32,284 nucleotides of DNA from Acidimicrobiaceae bacterium. Its GTDB lineage: Bacteria > Actinomycetota > Acidimicrobiia > Acidimicrobiales > UBA8190. Shown piece by piece: positions 1 through 8,078 of the stretch. The notes beneath the pieces were generated by a model. That model was not told the DNA's origin. It did not search any database and saw nothing but the letters and a program-made list of their open reading frames with translations. Within the stretch, counting starts at the first letter, position 1. Each line of letters opens with the position of its first letter. A program made the position numbers and the translations under genes. Location: assembly GCA_003151475.1 (NCBI GenBank), contig PLXQ01000034.1, positions 89,251 through 121,534 on the forward strand, written 5' to 3'.

Positions 1-1
1 C

Positions 2-49
2 GGCTTCGGCGGCGGCGGCTTCGGCGGCGGCGGGTTCCGCGGCGGATGA
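2..49 (+). CDS. C-terminal tail of an upstream protein (partial, glycine-rich)
   Basis: Only the last 15 codons are inside the window. They read as a Gly/Phe-rich tail ([15 protein letters not shown]) ending at TGA 47-49. The stop overlaps the ATG of the next gene in an ATGA arrangement, so the two are almost certainly co-transcribed and translationally coupled. In MacB-type operons the gene before the ATPase is usually a periplasmic adaptor (HlyD/MacA family). That identity is inferred from position alone, because no adaptor sequence is visible. The Gly-rich tail resembles the Gly/Ala-rich segments of the accessory protein encoded at 2089-2757. Confidence 0.6.
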   Translation, partial: GFGGGGFGGGGFRGG

Positions 50-843
50 CCCTCTCCATCGCCGACCCCTCTGTCGCCACTGCGCCTAATGCGCCGCGGC
101 CCGTCATCTCGCTGCGCAACGTGATCAAGGAGTACCGGATGGGCGACACCGACGTCCACGCGCTGCGCGGCGTCTCGCTCGACATCGCCCGAGGCGAATT
201 CGTGGCCATCATGGGCGCGTCGGGATCGGGAAAGTCGACGCTCATGAACATCGTGGGCTGCCTGGACGTGCCCACCAGGGGCCACTTCTGGCTCGACGGC
301 GTCGACGTCAGGACTCTCGATGACGACGATCTGGCCCGGATAAGGAACAGGAAGATCGGCTTCGTCTTCCAGAGCTTCAATCTGCTGCCGCGCATGTCGG
401 CTCTTGCCAACGTCGAGCTGCCCCTGGTCTACGCCGGAGTGCGCCCGAACGAGCGGCGCCAGAGAGCGGCCCGGGCGCTCGAGGCGGTGGGGCTCGGGCA
501 ACGCATGCGCCACTTCCCGAGCGAGATGTCGGGCGGCCAGCAGCAGCGCGCCGCCGTGGCCCGGGCCATCGTGACCGATCCGGCGCTGATCCTGGCCGAC
601 GAACCCACCGGGAACCTCGACACGGAGTCGAGTCTCGACGTCATGTCGGTGTTCGATGCCCTTCATTCCCAAGGACGTACCGTGGTCCTCATCACCCACG
701 AGGAGGACATCGCCCGCTACACCGAGCGAGTGGTCAAGCTGAGCGACGGACGCATCGTCGCCGACTACGAACAGGACGCGGCCGCCGCCCGGGGTAGCCA
801 CGTGGCCCACGCCCTGGCGGACCGGGCAGGAGCGGAGCGATGA
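46..843 (+). CDS. ABC transporter ATP-binding protein, MacB/LolD-type
   Basis: This 265-residue cytoplasmic ATPase powers the permease encoded immediately downstream. All nucleotide-binding motifs are present: Walker [10 protein letters not shown] (residues 57-65), Q-loop at about Q109 ([14 protein letters not shown]), signature MSGGQQQ (161-167), Walker B LILADEP followed by the D-loop GNLD (181-191), and the H-loop histidine near 218 (LITHEE). The [19 protein letters not shown] context is typical of the MacB/LolD/FtsE branch, which drives export or extraction rather than nutrient import. The ATG overlaps the preceding stop, and the TGA overlaps the permease ATG (840-843), so this is a tight operon. 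The N-terminal 20 residues before the ABC core are a short extension. The exported substrate cannot be deduced; macrolide, peptide or lipoprotein-like cargo are all known for the family. Confidence 0.93.
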   Translation: MTLSIADPSVATAPNAPRPVISLRNVIKEYRMGDTDVHALRGVSLDIARGEFVAIMGASGSGKSTLMNIVGCLDVPTRGHFWLDGVDVRTLDDDDLARIRNRKIGFVFQSFNLLPRMSALANVELPLVYAGVRPNERRQRAARALEAVGLGQRMRHFPSEMSGGQQQRAAVARAIVTDPALILADEPTGNLDTESSLDVMSVFDALHSQGRTVVLITHEEDIARYTERVVKLSDGRIVADYEQDAAAARGSHVAHALADRAGAER

Positions 844-2069
844 AGCAGCGCGACGTGGTGCGGATGGCGCTCGGTGGGGTCACCTCCAACAAGCTCCGAT
901 CCATGTTGACGATGCTGGGGGTGCTCATCGGAGTCTCGGCCGTCATCATCCTGGTGGCGGTGGGAACCGGCTCGTCGCGGTCGATCGAGCAGCGTATCAA
1001 CGCGCTCGGAACCAACACCCTGACCGTGATCAACACGGGCCGGTTCGGCGCCAACAGCTCGGTGTCTTCGACCGGCACCCAGTCTCAGGCCGCCACCCTG
1101 ACCGTCGCCGACGTCAAACAGATCTCCGACCACAACAACGCGCCCGACGTGGCCTCGGTGTCACCCGTCCTCACCACTTCGGTGACCTCCACCTACAAAA
1201 GCGCGACCTCGACCACGAACGTGACCGGCTCGACGCCCTCGTACCTGGTGGCCAGCGACTACACGGTGGCGTCGGGGCGGGCCATCACGAGCACCGATGT
1301 GGCCCGCCATTCCCAGGTGGTGGACATCGGTTCCCAGACGGCCAGTGACCTCTTCACCGTGGGGTCGAACCCCATCGGACAGCAGATCACTCTCGGATCG
1401 TCGAACTTCCTGGTCGTCGGTGTTCTCGCCTCCAAGGGGACGACCGGTGGCGCGAACCAGGACACCGTGGCCATCGCGCCGTACACGGCGGTCCAGGATC
1501 AGCTCACGGGGGAGTCCCAGTCCTTCACCGAGCTCCTGGTCCAGGCCAACTCGTCGACGACGATCAATCTGGCCCAGAGCGAGGTGGAGAACATACTGGC
1601 GGCCCAGAACAACACCACCGTGGCGCAGCTTCCCTTTCTGGTCGTGAACGAACAGAGCCTGCTCACGACGGCGACGTCGACCACTGGGACCCTCACGTTC
1701 CTGCTCGGCATCGTGGCCGGCATCTCGCTCTTGGTCGGCGGCATCGGCGTCATGAACATCATGTTGGTGAGCGTGACCGAGCGGACGCGCGAGATCGGGA
1801 TCCGCAAGGCCATCGGCGCCCCGAAGCTGGCCATCTTGATGCAGTTCCTGATCGAGGCGGTGGTGATCTCGCTCATCGGAGGCGCGGTGGGAGTGGGCAT
1901 CGGATTGATCGGCTCCCGCTTCAAGATCGACGGCGTCCAGCCCGTGGTGGCCCCGGCCTCCATCGCCCTCGCCTTCGGGGTGGCCCTCGCCGTCGGAGTG
2001 TTCTTCGGCTTTTACCCCGCCAACCGAGCGGCGTCGCTCCGGCCGATCGACGCCCTGCGCTACGAGTAA
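840..2069 (+). CDS. ABC transporter permease, MacB/FtsX family
   Basis: This 409-residue membrane protein has the MacB/FtsX layout. One transmembrane helix lies near the N-terminus (about residues 18-42, [20 protein letters not shown]). A long Ser/Thr-rich extracytoplasmic domain follows (about 45-275, MacB_PCD type). Three more helices lie near the C-terminus (about 283-310, 332-357 and 372-395). The family motif is visible in [28 protein letters not shown] just after the second helix, and the protein ends with the usual [14 protein letters not shown] tail. It overlaps the ATPase gene by four bases and partners with that ATPase to form a mechanotransmission-type transporter. The large outer domain would contact an adaptor protein, probably the product of the truncated gene at the window edge. 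Confidence 0.93.
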   Translation: MKQRDVVRMALGGVTSNKLRSMLTMLGVLIGVSAVIILVAVGTGSSRSIEQRINALGTNTLTVINTGRFGANSSVSSTGTQSQAATLTVADVKQISDHNNAPDVASVSPVLTTSVTSTYKSATSTTNVTGSTPSYLVASDYTVASGRAITSTDVARHSQVVDIGSQTASDLFTVGSNPIGQQITLGSSNFLVVGVLASKGTTGGANQDTVAIAPYTAVQDQLTGESQSFTELLVQANSSTTINLAQSEVENILAAQNNTTVAQLPFLVVNEQSLLTTATSTTGTLTFLLGIVAGISLLVGGIGVMNIMLVSVTERTREIGIRKAIGAPKLAILMQFLIEAVVISLIGGAVGVGIGLIGSRFKIDGVQPVVAPASIALAFGVALAVGVFFGFYPANRAASLRPIDALRYE

Positions 2070-2088
2070 GCACCGAAAGGCGACGTCC

Positions 2089-2757
2089 ATGTCTGAGTCC
2101 GCAACGACCACGAGTACGAGTTCTGCCGCGGGAGTCGATCCCCCCACCGAGGAGATCTTCGTCGCCGGCGCCGAGGGCGAACCTGGCTCACCTCCGGGCG
2201 GCCCCGACGAGCCGCGGTGGGAGGGAGGCGCCACCGATGACGACTCCTGGCCGGACCGTGGGCCGCGCCGGGGGATCCGGATGCCGGTCGCCACCGTCGC
2301 CCTGCTCGCCCTTCTCATCGCCGCCGGTGGGATCTGGGGGGGCGCCGCGCTCCAGCGCAGCCAGGGGACAACGCCGGCCGCTTCCTCCGCCGCGTCGGCC
2401 TTCGCGTCGCTTTTCGCGGGCCGGGGCGGAGCCGGCGGCGGTGCGACCCCAGGCGGAGCCGGCGCTGTCGGCGCCGCCACCACGGGAACGGTCACCGAAG
2501 TCACGGGATCCACGCTGTATGTGACCGACTCGAGTGGCAATCTCGTGAAGGTGACTGTCACCCCTTCGTCGACGGTCACCAGAAATGCCAAGTCGAGTCT
2601 GGGAACCCTCCAGGTAGGCGACACGGTCGTCGTGGCTGGCACGAAGGCCAGTAACGGATCGGTGACGGCGACCTCGGTGTCGGCCACCGGGGCCGGAGTC
2701 ACCTCCCCCTTCGGTGGACTCGGTGGCCGTCCCGGCACCGGTGCGGCCGGGGGCTGA
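2089..2757 (+). CDS. Membrane-anchored accessory protein with a small beta domain (DUF5666-like)
   Basis: This 222-residue protein follows the permease gene by 19 bases. An AAAGG ribosome site lies just before ATG 2089, so it belongs to the export operon. The first 60 or so residues are acidic, Pro/Gly-rich and presumably cytoplasmic. A single hydrophobic helix follows (about 65-86, [20 protein letters not shown]), then an Ala/Gly-rich linker. A beta-rich domain at about 130-205 ([18 protein letters not shown] ... [19 protein letters not shown]) resembles the small OB-like domains annotated as DUF5666. The C-terminus is Gly-rich. It could be a periplasmic partner of the transporter. The domain assignment is from memory of the pattern and is moderately secure; the role is inference. 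Confidence 0.78.
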   Translation: MSESATTTSTSSAAGVDPPTEEIFVAGAEGEPGSPPGGPDEPRWEGGATDDDSWPDRGPRRGIRMPVATVALLALLIAAGGIWGGAALQRSQGTTPAASSAASAFASLFAGRGGAGGGATPGGAGAVGAATTGTVTEVTGSTLYVTDSSGNLVKVTVTPSSTVTRNAKSSLGTLQVGDTVVVAGTKASNGSVTATSVSATGAGVTSPFGGLGGRPGTGAAGG

Positions 2758-2812
2758 TTTCCCCGGAGAGCGCCCGCGCCTGATGCCGAGAAGGCTCAGA
2801 CGCGTGGCCGCC

Positions 2813-3169
2813 TCAGACCCGTGTGGGTGGGCGACGGGGCCGGCGGCGGTGGACGACCATCTCGACCGGGCGCGGCGTTTCGGGCGCCGAGGCGACCTCC
2901 AGAGCGGGGCCTCTGTCGTCGGGAAGAGCGAGATCCAAGGGCGGAACCAACTCCAGCCGCAGGGGCCTGTCCGAAAGATGCAGGCCCCGCCCGGCGAGAG
3001 CGGATCCGCTCGGGTGGGCGCTCGTGTCGATGACAACGCCGCCGGGGTTGCTGGTGTCGGTCGCGGTGTCGGTCGCGGTGTCGGTCGCGGTGCCGGTGTC
3101 GGCGCCGACCGACAGCAGGGTCTCGTCGATGAGGCGGACTATCTCGTCACAGCGGTCGCCCAGACTCAT
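2813..3169 (-). CDS. Hypothetical protein with Thr-Asp-Thr-Ala repeats
   Basis: I do not recognise this 118-residue protein. The start is well supported: on the minus strand an AAAGGAGG ribosome site sits just ahead of ATG 3169, so longer upstream starts are unlikely. The N-terminus (MSLGDRCDEIVRLIDETLLSVGAD) looks like an amphipathic helix. It is followed by a low-complexity TATDTATDTATDT segment encoded by 12-bp tandem repeats, then a Pro/Leu-rich middle and a very basic tail (VHRRRPRRPPTRV). It converges on the export operon (55 bases between stops) and diverges from the SnoaL-like gene. The strong ribosome site is the best argument that it is real; the composition argues for a fast-evolving or marginal gene. 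Confidence 0.55.
   Translation of the reverse strand: MSLGDRCDEIVRLIDETLLSVGADTGTATDTATDTATDTSNPGGVVIDTSAHPSGSALAGRGLHLSDRPLRLELVPPLDLALPDDRGPALEVASAPETPRPVEMVVHRRRPRRPPTRV
3053..3100. repeat. 12-bp tandem repeat inside the hypothetical gene
   Basis: The unit GGTGTCGGTCGC occurs three times head to tail (3053-3064, 3065-3076, 3077-3088) and is followed by a degenerate fourth copy. On the minus strand each unit encodes a four-residue Thr/Ala/Asp block. Because the unit is a multiple of three, copy-number change would keep the reading frame. Confidence 0.85.
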
Positions 3170-3258
3170 CGGGACCCCTCCTTTGTCATCTCCACCATCG
3201 GCGCCGTGATGCCCACCCTGAAGCAGAGCGCCCGATGACCGGTCTCGGTGGTGATTTC

Positions 3259-3293
3259 GGTCACGGGACGTGACCAATGTTCGGCTCTACGAT
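3259..3293 (+). promoter_or_regulatory. Putative promoter with palindromic operator ahead of the SnoaL-like gene
   Basis: A perfect inverted repeat, GGTCAC-N5-GTGACC, spans 3259-3275. A TACGAT hexamer at 3288-3293 matches the actinobacterial -10 pattern TANNNT. The palindrome covers where a -35 element would sit, so a bound dimer could block transcription. Transcription would start near 3300, giving a short leader. The regulator is unknown and no regulator gene is adjacent. Confidence 0.45.
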
Positions 3294-3331
3294 GCGGAGC
3301 TGCCGGTCGTTCGTCCCCTCGATGTCGGTGC

Positions 3332-3817
3332 ATGACCGACAGATACCCGGAGACCACCGTGGACCACACATCGCAGGTGCTGGCCGACCGTGCGGCGCTG
3401 CGCGACCTGGTCGACTCTTACGCCCACCACGTCGACCGGCGTGACGCCCAGGCGGTGGCGGCGCTCTTCACGGCCGACGGCCGCCTTGTCTCGCGCCTGC
3501 ACAACGCGGCGGCCGACGCCCCCATCGTCCGCCGGGGCCGCGACGAGATCGCCGGGGCGCTCGTGGCCGGCCTCGACCGCTACATCGTCACCACCCACAT
3601 CGTGGGCGGCCAGGTGGTGGCCTTCGACGGTGACGGTGCCACCGGTGACACCGTCTGCCTGGCCCACCACGTCTACGAGGCGGCCGGGGCCAGACGGATG
3701 CTCGTCATGGCCGTCCGCTACACCGACAGGTACGCCCGCCAGCCCGAAGGCTGGGGCTTCGCCGAGCGGCAGCTGCACCTCGACTGGCGCGAGGACCGTG
3801 CCATGGAGGACCGTTGA
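3332..3817 (+). CDS. SnoaL-like (NTF2 fold) protein
   Basis: The 161-residue protein has the SnoaL_4-type signature near its start: LRDLVDSYAHHVDRRDAQAVAALFTADGRL. It is followed by a beta-rich cone segment (VRRGRDEIAGAL, THIVGGQVVAFDGDGATG, VRYTDRYARQPEGWGFAERQL). Members are small cone-shaped proteins that act as cyclases, isomerases, dehydratases or binding proteins; the substrate cannot be read from sequence. Two starts are possible. ATG 3332 has no ribosome site. GTG 3359 has GGAG six bases ahead and would give 152 residues, still with the whole domain. The stop lies four bases before the ATG of the luciferase-like oxidoreductase, so the two genes probably form an operon and may act on one pathway. 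Confidence 0.82.
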   Translation: MTDRYPETTVDHTSQVLADRAALRDLVDSYAHHVDRRDAQAVAALFTADGRLVSRLHNAAADAPIVRRGRDEIAGALVAGLDRYIVTTHIVGGQVVAFDGDGATGDTVCLAHHVYEAAGARRMLVMAVRYTDRYARQPEGWGFAERQLHLDWREDRAMEDR

Positions 3818-3821
3818 AACT

Positions 3822-4715
3822 ATGACCATGCAATTCGCCGTCCTCCCCCCGGTGCGCGCCGGGGTCTGCGCCGATCCCGACTGGATGATCGGCTTCGCCC
3901 GCCACGCCGAGGAGCTGGGCTTCGAGTCCATCGTCCTGGTCGAGCACCCGGTGGTCATCAGCGACTACACGAGCACCTATCCCTACGCCTCGTCGGGCCG
4001 GATGCCGCTGCCCGACGACTGCGCTATCCCCGATCCCATCGACGTCCTGGCCTTCATCGCCGCCGCGACCACCCGGTTGCAGCTGGCCACGGGGGTCCTC
4101 GTCCTCCCTGCGCATCACCCGGTGATCATGGCCAAGCGCCTGGCCACCGTGGACGCCCTGTCGAAGGGCCGGGTCCGGCTGTGCATCGGCGTGGGCTGGA
4201 TGCGCGAGGAGCTCGAAGCCTGTGGCATCGACTTCTCGTCCCGGGGCCGCCGTACCGATGAGTGCATCGACGTCATGCGGGCGCTGTGGGCCGACACCGA
4301 ACCCGACGGGGCCGCTTTCGAGGGCGAGTTCTTTCGCTTCTCCCACGCCCACACCCACCCGAAGCCGCCCCGTCCCGGCGGTGTCCCCATCCACATCGGC
4401 GGCCACTCGACGGCATCGATCCGCCGGGCGGCGCGTCGCGGCGACGGCTGGCACCCGCTCGGTATCCGGGGAGACGACCTCAGGACCGCCCTCGGTCAGC
4501 TGCACCAGGAGGCCGAGGCGGCGGGGCGGGACCCGGCGGCCATCGAACTGACCCTCACCGGGGTGTCGACGGGCACGACACCCGAGACCCTGGCCGAGCT
4601 CGACGAGCTGGGCGTGGACCGCCTGGTGGTGACCTGCCTGCAGCCCGACCTGGAGGCGGCCAAGGATGAGATGTCCCAGGTGGCCGAGACCGTGGGGCTC
4701 CAGCCGCCCGGCTGA
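3822..4715 (+). CDS. LLM-class (luciferase-like) flavin/F420-dependent oxidoreductase
   Basis: This 297-residue TIM-barrel oxidoreductase has the hallmark luciferase-like segments. These are DWMIGFARHAEELGFESIVLVEHP, the strand-helix LQLATGVLVLPAHHPVIMAKR, DALSKGRVRLCIGVGWMREE, and the C-terminal VPIHIGGHSTASIRRAARRGDGWHP. The GVGWMREEL...GIDFSSRGRRTDE pattern matches actinobacterial F420-dependent members (TIGR03619-like), so F420 is the likelier cofactor. The FMN/F420 distinction is inference. ATG 3822 is preferred because GGAGG lies about 12 bases ahead; ATG 3828 would lose only two residues. It is co-directional with the SnoaL-like gene and converges with the SDR gene, whose stop is six bases away. 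Confidence 0.9.
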   Translation: MTMQFAVLPPVRAGVCADPDWMIGFARHAEELGFESIVLVEHPVVISDYTSTYPYASSGRMPLPDDCAIPDPIDVLAFIAAATTRLQLATGVLVLPAHHPVIMAKRLATVDALSKGRVRLCIGVGWMREELEACGIDFSSRGRRTDECIDVMRALWADTEPDGAAFEGEFFRFSHAHTHPKPPRPGGVPIHIGGHSTASIRRAARRGDGWHPLGIRGDDLRTALGQLHQEAEAAGRDPAAIELTLTGVSTGTTPETLAELDELGVDRLVVTCLQPDLEAAKDEMSQVAETVGLQPPG

Positions 4716-4721
4716 GCAGCG

Positions 4722-5501
4722 CTACATCTGGTCGAGGAACCGGGCCAGAACGCTGTCGACCTGGGCACTGGGGAGAAGGGCGCCGCCGTCGACGGGGATG
4801 TTCGCCCCGCTCACATAAGAAGCGAGATCCGAGCACAGAAAGACGATCACGTTGGCCACCTCGACGGCCGTGCCCGGCCGGCCGAGCGGGGTGCCCTCTT
4901 CCACCACCGTCCGGTTGGCCGGGTCGGCCAGGATAGGCGCCGTGAGGGGTGTGTCGATGACGCCGGGCGAGACGCAATTCACCCTGATCCCGGGTCCGTA
5001 TTCGAGCGCGGCGGAACTGGTCAGGGCGATGACACCGGCCTTGGCCGCCGAGTAGGCGGCCTCACCGCGCGTCGGCCGCATCCCACTCAACGACGCCACG
5101 TTCACAATGCTCCCTCCCCCCGACTCGAGCATCAGCGGAACGGCGATCCGCAACCCGTTGAAGGTGCCCCCGAGGTTCACGTCCACGATCCGGTTCCAGC
5201 GCCGGTCGCTGTAGCGGTGCAGCTCGGCCATCCCCCCGGTGCCGGCGTTGTTGCACAGCGCGTCGAGCCCCCCCATGAGACCCGCCGCGTCGGTCATCAC
5301 CGTTTCCAGCCCGATGGCGTCGGTCACATCGGCCACCGCCGCGATGCCGCCGGTCTCGTCGGCCACCACCCGCGCCGCCGCTTCGTCGATGTCGAGCGCC
5401 GTCACGATGGCCCCTTCGACGGCCATCCGCAGACAGGTGGCCCGGCCGATCCCGGATCCCGCCCCCGTCACCACCACGCGCCGGCCGTCGAGGAGTCCCA
5501 T
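4722..5501 (-). CDS. SDR family NAD(P)-dependent oxidoreductase
   Basis: This 259-residue classical short-chain dehydrogenase carries the cofactor motif TGAGSGIG (residues 12-19), NNAG (84-87), the catalytic serine in NVASLSG (about 137), and YSAAK (Y150, K154). The acidic residue after the second strand (TALDIDEA) suggests NAD+ preference. The C-terminal VSGANIPVDGGALL is typical. A start at ATG 5501 is chosen over TTG 5510 because a TAGCTT -10 hexamer lies seven bases upstream of the ATG, which fits a leaderless transcript. It is divergent from ilvA with only 34 bases between start codons. The substrate is unknown. Confidence 0.92.
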   Translation of the reverse strand: MGLLDGRRVVVTGAGSGIGRATCLRMAVEGAIVTALDIDEAAARVVADETGGIAAVADVTDAIGLETVMTDAAGLMGGLDALCNNAGTGGMAELHRYSDRRWNRIVDVNLGGTFNGLRIAVPLMLESGGGSIVNVASLSGMRPTRGEAAYSAAKAGVIALTSSAALEYGPGIRVNCVSPGVIDTPLTAPILADPANRTVVEEGTPLGRPGTAVEVANVIVFLCSDLASYVSGANIPVDGGALLPSAQVDSVLARFLDQM

Positions 5502-5508
5502 CCCCGGC

Positions 5509-5529
5509 AAGCTACCGGGCCCATAGTGT
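5509..5529. promoter_or_regulatory. Back-to-back -10 elements between SDR and ilvA
   Basis: The 34-base gap between divergent starts holds a minus-strand TAGCTT (5514-5509) seven bases before the SDR ATG. It also holds a plus-strand TAGTGT (5524-5529) six bases before the ilvA ATG. Both fit TANNNT placed for leaderless transcription. No clear -35 sequences are seen, and each would lie inside the opposite gene. Confidence 0.5.
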
Positions 5530-5535
5530 TCGGGT

Positions 5536-6810
5536 ATGGAGCAGACCGAACCGCTGCGCTGGCGCGACCTGATCGGCCTGCCCGACGTCTTGGCGGCGGC
5601 TGAGCGCCTGCGCCCGGTGGGGGTGCAGACGCCGCTTCAGTTGAGTGACCGCCTGTCCGAGCGCTACGGCGCCTCGGTCTATCTGAAACGCGAGGATCTC
5701 CAGGCTGTCCGCTCCTACAAGATCCGCGGTGCCTACAACTTCATCGCCGGCCTTTCCCCCGACAGGCTCCGGGCCGGGGTGGTCTGCGCCTCGGCCGGAA
5801 ATCACGCCCAGGGCGTGGCCTGGTCCTGCCGCCATCTGGGCGTGGCCGGCGTCGTCTTCCTGCCCCGCCGCGCGCCACGGCAGAAGGTGGCCCGCATCCG
5901 GGCCCTGGCCGGCGACCTGGTCGAGCTCCGTTTCGCCGGCGACAGCTTCGACGACGCCAACGCCGCCGCCGCTCTCTACGCGGCGGAGACGGGGGCCACG
6001 GTGGTCCCCACCTTCGACCACCCCATGACCATGGCGGGCCAGGGCACCGTGGCCTTGGAGGCGATCGAGCAGCTCGGTGCCGCTCCGGATGTCTTCGTCG
6101 TCCCCATCGGCGGCGGGGGACTCATCTCCGGAATCGCCGTCACCGTGGAAGGCCTGGCGGCGGCGACCCGGATCGTGGGTGCCCAACCGGCCGGCGCCCC
6201 GGCCATGGTCCGCTCGCTCGAGGCCGGCCATCCCGTCACCATCGACATCACCGACGACTTCGTCGACGGCGCCGTCGTCCGCACCCCCGGACGTCTCACC
6301 TTCGCCGTCGTCTCCGAGCTCGTCTCCGAGATCGTGATCGTGCCCGAGGGCCGGGTCTGCACCGAGCAGTTGGCGCTCTACCAGGACGACGGCATCGTGG
6401 CCGAGCCGGCCGGGGCCCTGTCCATCGCCGCCCTCGACGTCCTCGGCCCCTCGATCAAGGGACAGACCGTGGTCTGCATCTTGAGCGGGGGCAATAACGA
6501 CGTGGCCCGCTACGGCGAGATCCTCGAGCGCTCTCTCGTCTACGAAGGCCTCAAGCACTACTTCGTGGTGGCCTTCCCCCAGTCACCCGGGGCGCTCCGC
6601 CGTTTTCTCGACGAGTGCCTCGGACCCTCCGACGACATCGTTCTCTTCGAGTACGTGAAGAAGAACGACCGTGAGTTCGGTCCGGCCGTCGTCGGTATCG
6701 AGCTGGCCCACCGTGACGACCTCGACGGCCTGGTGGCCCGTATCGCTGCCTCGGGTCTCGACGCCCAGCGCCTCCCACCCGACACCCCCGTCTTCCGCCT
6801 CCTCGTCTGA
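5536..6810 (+). CDS. ilvA: Threonine ammonia-lyase (threonine dehydratase)
   Basis: This 424-residue PLP enzyme converts threonine to 2-oxobutanoate, the first step to isoleucine. The PLP lysine is in RSYKIRGAYN (K62). SAGNHAQG (86-93) binds the substrate carboxylate, GGGGL (192-196) binds the PLP phosphate, and S317 (CILSGGNND) contacts the pyridine nitrogen. Residues 340-424 (HYFVVAFPQSPGALRRFLDE...) form a single ACT-like regulatory domain, as in the roughly 420-residue Bacillus-type IlvA rather than the longer two-domain E. coli form. The sequence alone does not settle biosynthetic against catabolic use, but the ACT-like domain favours biosynthesis with feedback control. A TAGTGT hexamer six bases before ATG suggests a leaderless mRNA. 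Confidence 0.93.
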   Translation: MEQTEPLRWRDLIGLPDVLAAAERLRPVGVQTPLQLSDRLSERYGASVYLKREDLQAVRSYKIRGAYNFIAGLSPDRLRAGVVCASAGNHAQGVAWSCRHLGVAGVVFLPRRAPRQKVARIRALAGDLVELRFAGDSFDDANAAAALYAAETGATVVPTFDHPMTMAGQGTVALEAIEQLGAAPDVFVVPIGGGGLISGIAVTVEGLAAATRIVGAQPAGAPAMVRSLEAGHPVTIDITDDFVDGAVVRTPGRLTFAVVSELVSEIVIVPEGRVCTEQLALYQDDGIVAEPAGALSIAALDVLGPSIKGQTVVCILSGGNNDVARYGEILERSLVYEGLKHYFVVAFPQSPGALRRFLDECLGPSDDIVLFEYVKKNDREFGPAVVGIELAHRDDLDGLVARIAASGLDAQRLPPDTPVFRLLV

Positions 6811-6865
6811 CCGAAGAGCGCCGCCGGCGCAGAAAAGCGCGCCCGTCAGCTCGTTCGGGTGTGTC

Positions 6866-7483
6866 TCAGACTCCGAGGCGCGCCAGCACCCGCGACAACG
6901 AGAGGCCGGCCGCCTCTTCGTCGAAGGCCGGAGAATCCCTCTCGGCGAACCAGTGCCGGCTGCCCTCGTAGCGGCAGGTCTCGACGACCGCACCGTGGCT
7001 TCGGAAGCCGACCTCGGTGGCAGTCAGCTCCTCTTCGGTGAAGTACTCGTCGTCAGCTACGACGTGCAGCTCGACGATCTTCGTCTGCACGTCGTCTCCC
7101 TCCGGCGGCTGGCCGCCGTAGAACAAGACGAGCTCCCGGGGTCCAGCCGCTCCCCGGCTTGCCAGGTGGCAGGCCAGGAAGGCACCCTGCGAGAACCCCA
7201 TCGCCGCCCACGCTTGCCCTTCGGATGCGAGCTGCTCGGCGCAGCGTTCCAGGAGCCGGAGAGCGGCGGCGTGATCCATCGCGTCGGCCAGGGCCTCGGC
7301 CCCGTCGATCGTGTCGGCCGTCCGTCCGCCGTAGAGGTCGGGGAGCAAAACCCGGCGCCCGGCACCCACCAGCTGCTCCGCCCACCACCGGACGGCGGGC
7401 GTAATGCCCCACCAGGGATGAAGAAGCAAAACAGCGGGTTGCGCCGGATCGCCGATCACTTCAACGTCGGATTCGGGGCCCAT
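6866..7483 (-). CDS. Dienelactone hydrolase family protein (alpha/beta hydrolase)
   Basis: This 205-residue alpha/beta hydrolase resembles dienelactone hydrolase in order and spacing. It has LLLHPWWGITPAVRWWAEQL at the oxyanion strand, a nucleophile elbow GFSQG (S98), an acid in VVADDEYF (D144/D145), and the catalytic histidine in GSRHWFAER (H177). Classical dienelactone hydrolases use cysteine at the nucleophile; here it is serine, so a general esterase role is more likely than chlorocatechol degradation. ATG 7483 has a TAGCTT hexamer six bases upstream and no ribosome site, which suggests a leaderless transcript. It converges with ilvA (55 bases apart) and diverges from the small gene at 7598. 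Confidence 0.88.
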   Translation of the reverse strand: MGPESDVEVIGDPAQPAVLLLHPWWGITPAVRWWAEQLVGAGRRVLLPDLYGGRTADTIDGAEALADAMDHAAALRLLERCAEQLASEGQAWAAMGFSQGAFLACHLASRGAAGPRELVLFYGGQPPEGDDVQTKIVELHVVADDEYFTEEELTATEVGFRSHGAVVETCRYEGSRHWFAERDSPAFDEEAAGLSLSRVLARLGV

Positions 7484-7489
7484 GTCACG

Positions 7490-7495
7490 AAGCTA
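7490..7495 (-). promoter_or_regulatory. -10 element of the dienelactone-hydrolase-like gene
   Basis: TAGCTT reads on the minus strand from 7495 to 7490. Six bases separate it from ATG 7483, so transcription would start at or next to the start codon. Confidence 0.45.
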
Positions 7496-7585
7496 CGCAC
7501 CGACCCGGCTCCGACCCAAGTGGCGACGATGGCCAGGCTCAACGGCTGTGCGGCGGATGCAGCCGCTGGCTGAAGGTGCCGGTAG

Positions 7586-7591
7586 CATAAT
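7586..7591 (+). promoter_or_regulatory. -10 element of the small gene at 7598
   Basis: CATAAT stands out in this GC-rich context and is followed by exactly six bases and then ATG 7598. This is the same geometry as at other genes in the window. No convincing -35 hexamer is visible. Confidence 0.45.
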
Positions 7592-7597
7592 TGGTCT

Positions 7598-7828
7598 ATG
7601 GCGGTACCGGGCGATACGGAGAAGGTGAAAGCGGTTCTCCTGGCAGACGGATGGCACTTCGTTCAGCCGGGTAGCTTTCGCACGGACTACTTCGGATTCG
7701 TACAGACCGAAGGAAGCAACCACTCCGCCTTCTCGTTCATCGACAACGGCGAGAGCCGGTTGTGTCCGAATGGCTCTGTCATCGTTGGTCAAATGACGTC
7801 GATCTCCGCATTTCAGATCGAGGAGTAA
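7598..7828 (+). CDS. Small hypothetical protein (76 aa)
   Basis: I do not recognise this 76-residue protein. It looks like a compact beta-rich soluble domain (GWHFVQPGSFRTDYFGFVQT, HSAFSFIDNGESRLCPNGSVIVGQM) with one cysteine and no signal peptide or membrane helix. Base composition is noticeably less GC-rich than the neighbours, with codons such as AAA, ACA, TTC and CGA, which may point to recent acquisition. The -10-like CATAAT spaced six bases from the ATG supports expression as a leaderless message. It stands alone, and the 250 bases downstream hold no intact gene. Confidence 0.55.
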   Translation: MAVPGDTEKVKAVLLADGWHFVQPGSFRTDYFGFVQTEGSNHSAFSFIDNGESRLCPNGSVIVGQMTSISAFQIEE

Positions 7829-8078
7829 GGACCTCCCCGACCGTTGGGCCTTAGCGGGTCTGACGGCTACGACTGGTTAGTCTTCTGCCTCCGAAGGCCG
7901 TACCTGGCCTAGATGCAACAGGATCGCCCCAGCGAGATGAATGGCGAACAGGCGCGATCGCGCAGGGCGTCGTCACCCTGCAATGAGCATGGCGTGTGGC
8001 TCCAACCGGATGAACTCCGAGATCTCGGTCTCAAGAGTCTGGCCGTCCAGTTGTGCCCACCAGAGCCGGTCCGACCGA
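7829..8078. other. Intergenic stretch with a possible gene remnant
   Basis: No intact gene is seen. On the minus strand, 8078-7973 reads as a plausible protein end (RLWWAQLDGQTLETEISEF, then IRLEPHAMLIAG and TGA). It has fairly protein-like composition and G/C-ending codons, but no start codon in frame ahead of it outside the SDR gene. It may be the 3' remnant of a lost gene or chance. Nothing else recognisable is present. Confidence 0.3.

Noticed and set aside
2188..3036. Long minus-strand and plus-strand frames across 2188-3238
   Set aside because: They are antisense or shifted readings of the accessory protein and of the repeat gene, rich in Arg/Gly/Pro as expected for shadows in high-GC DNA.
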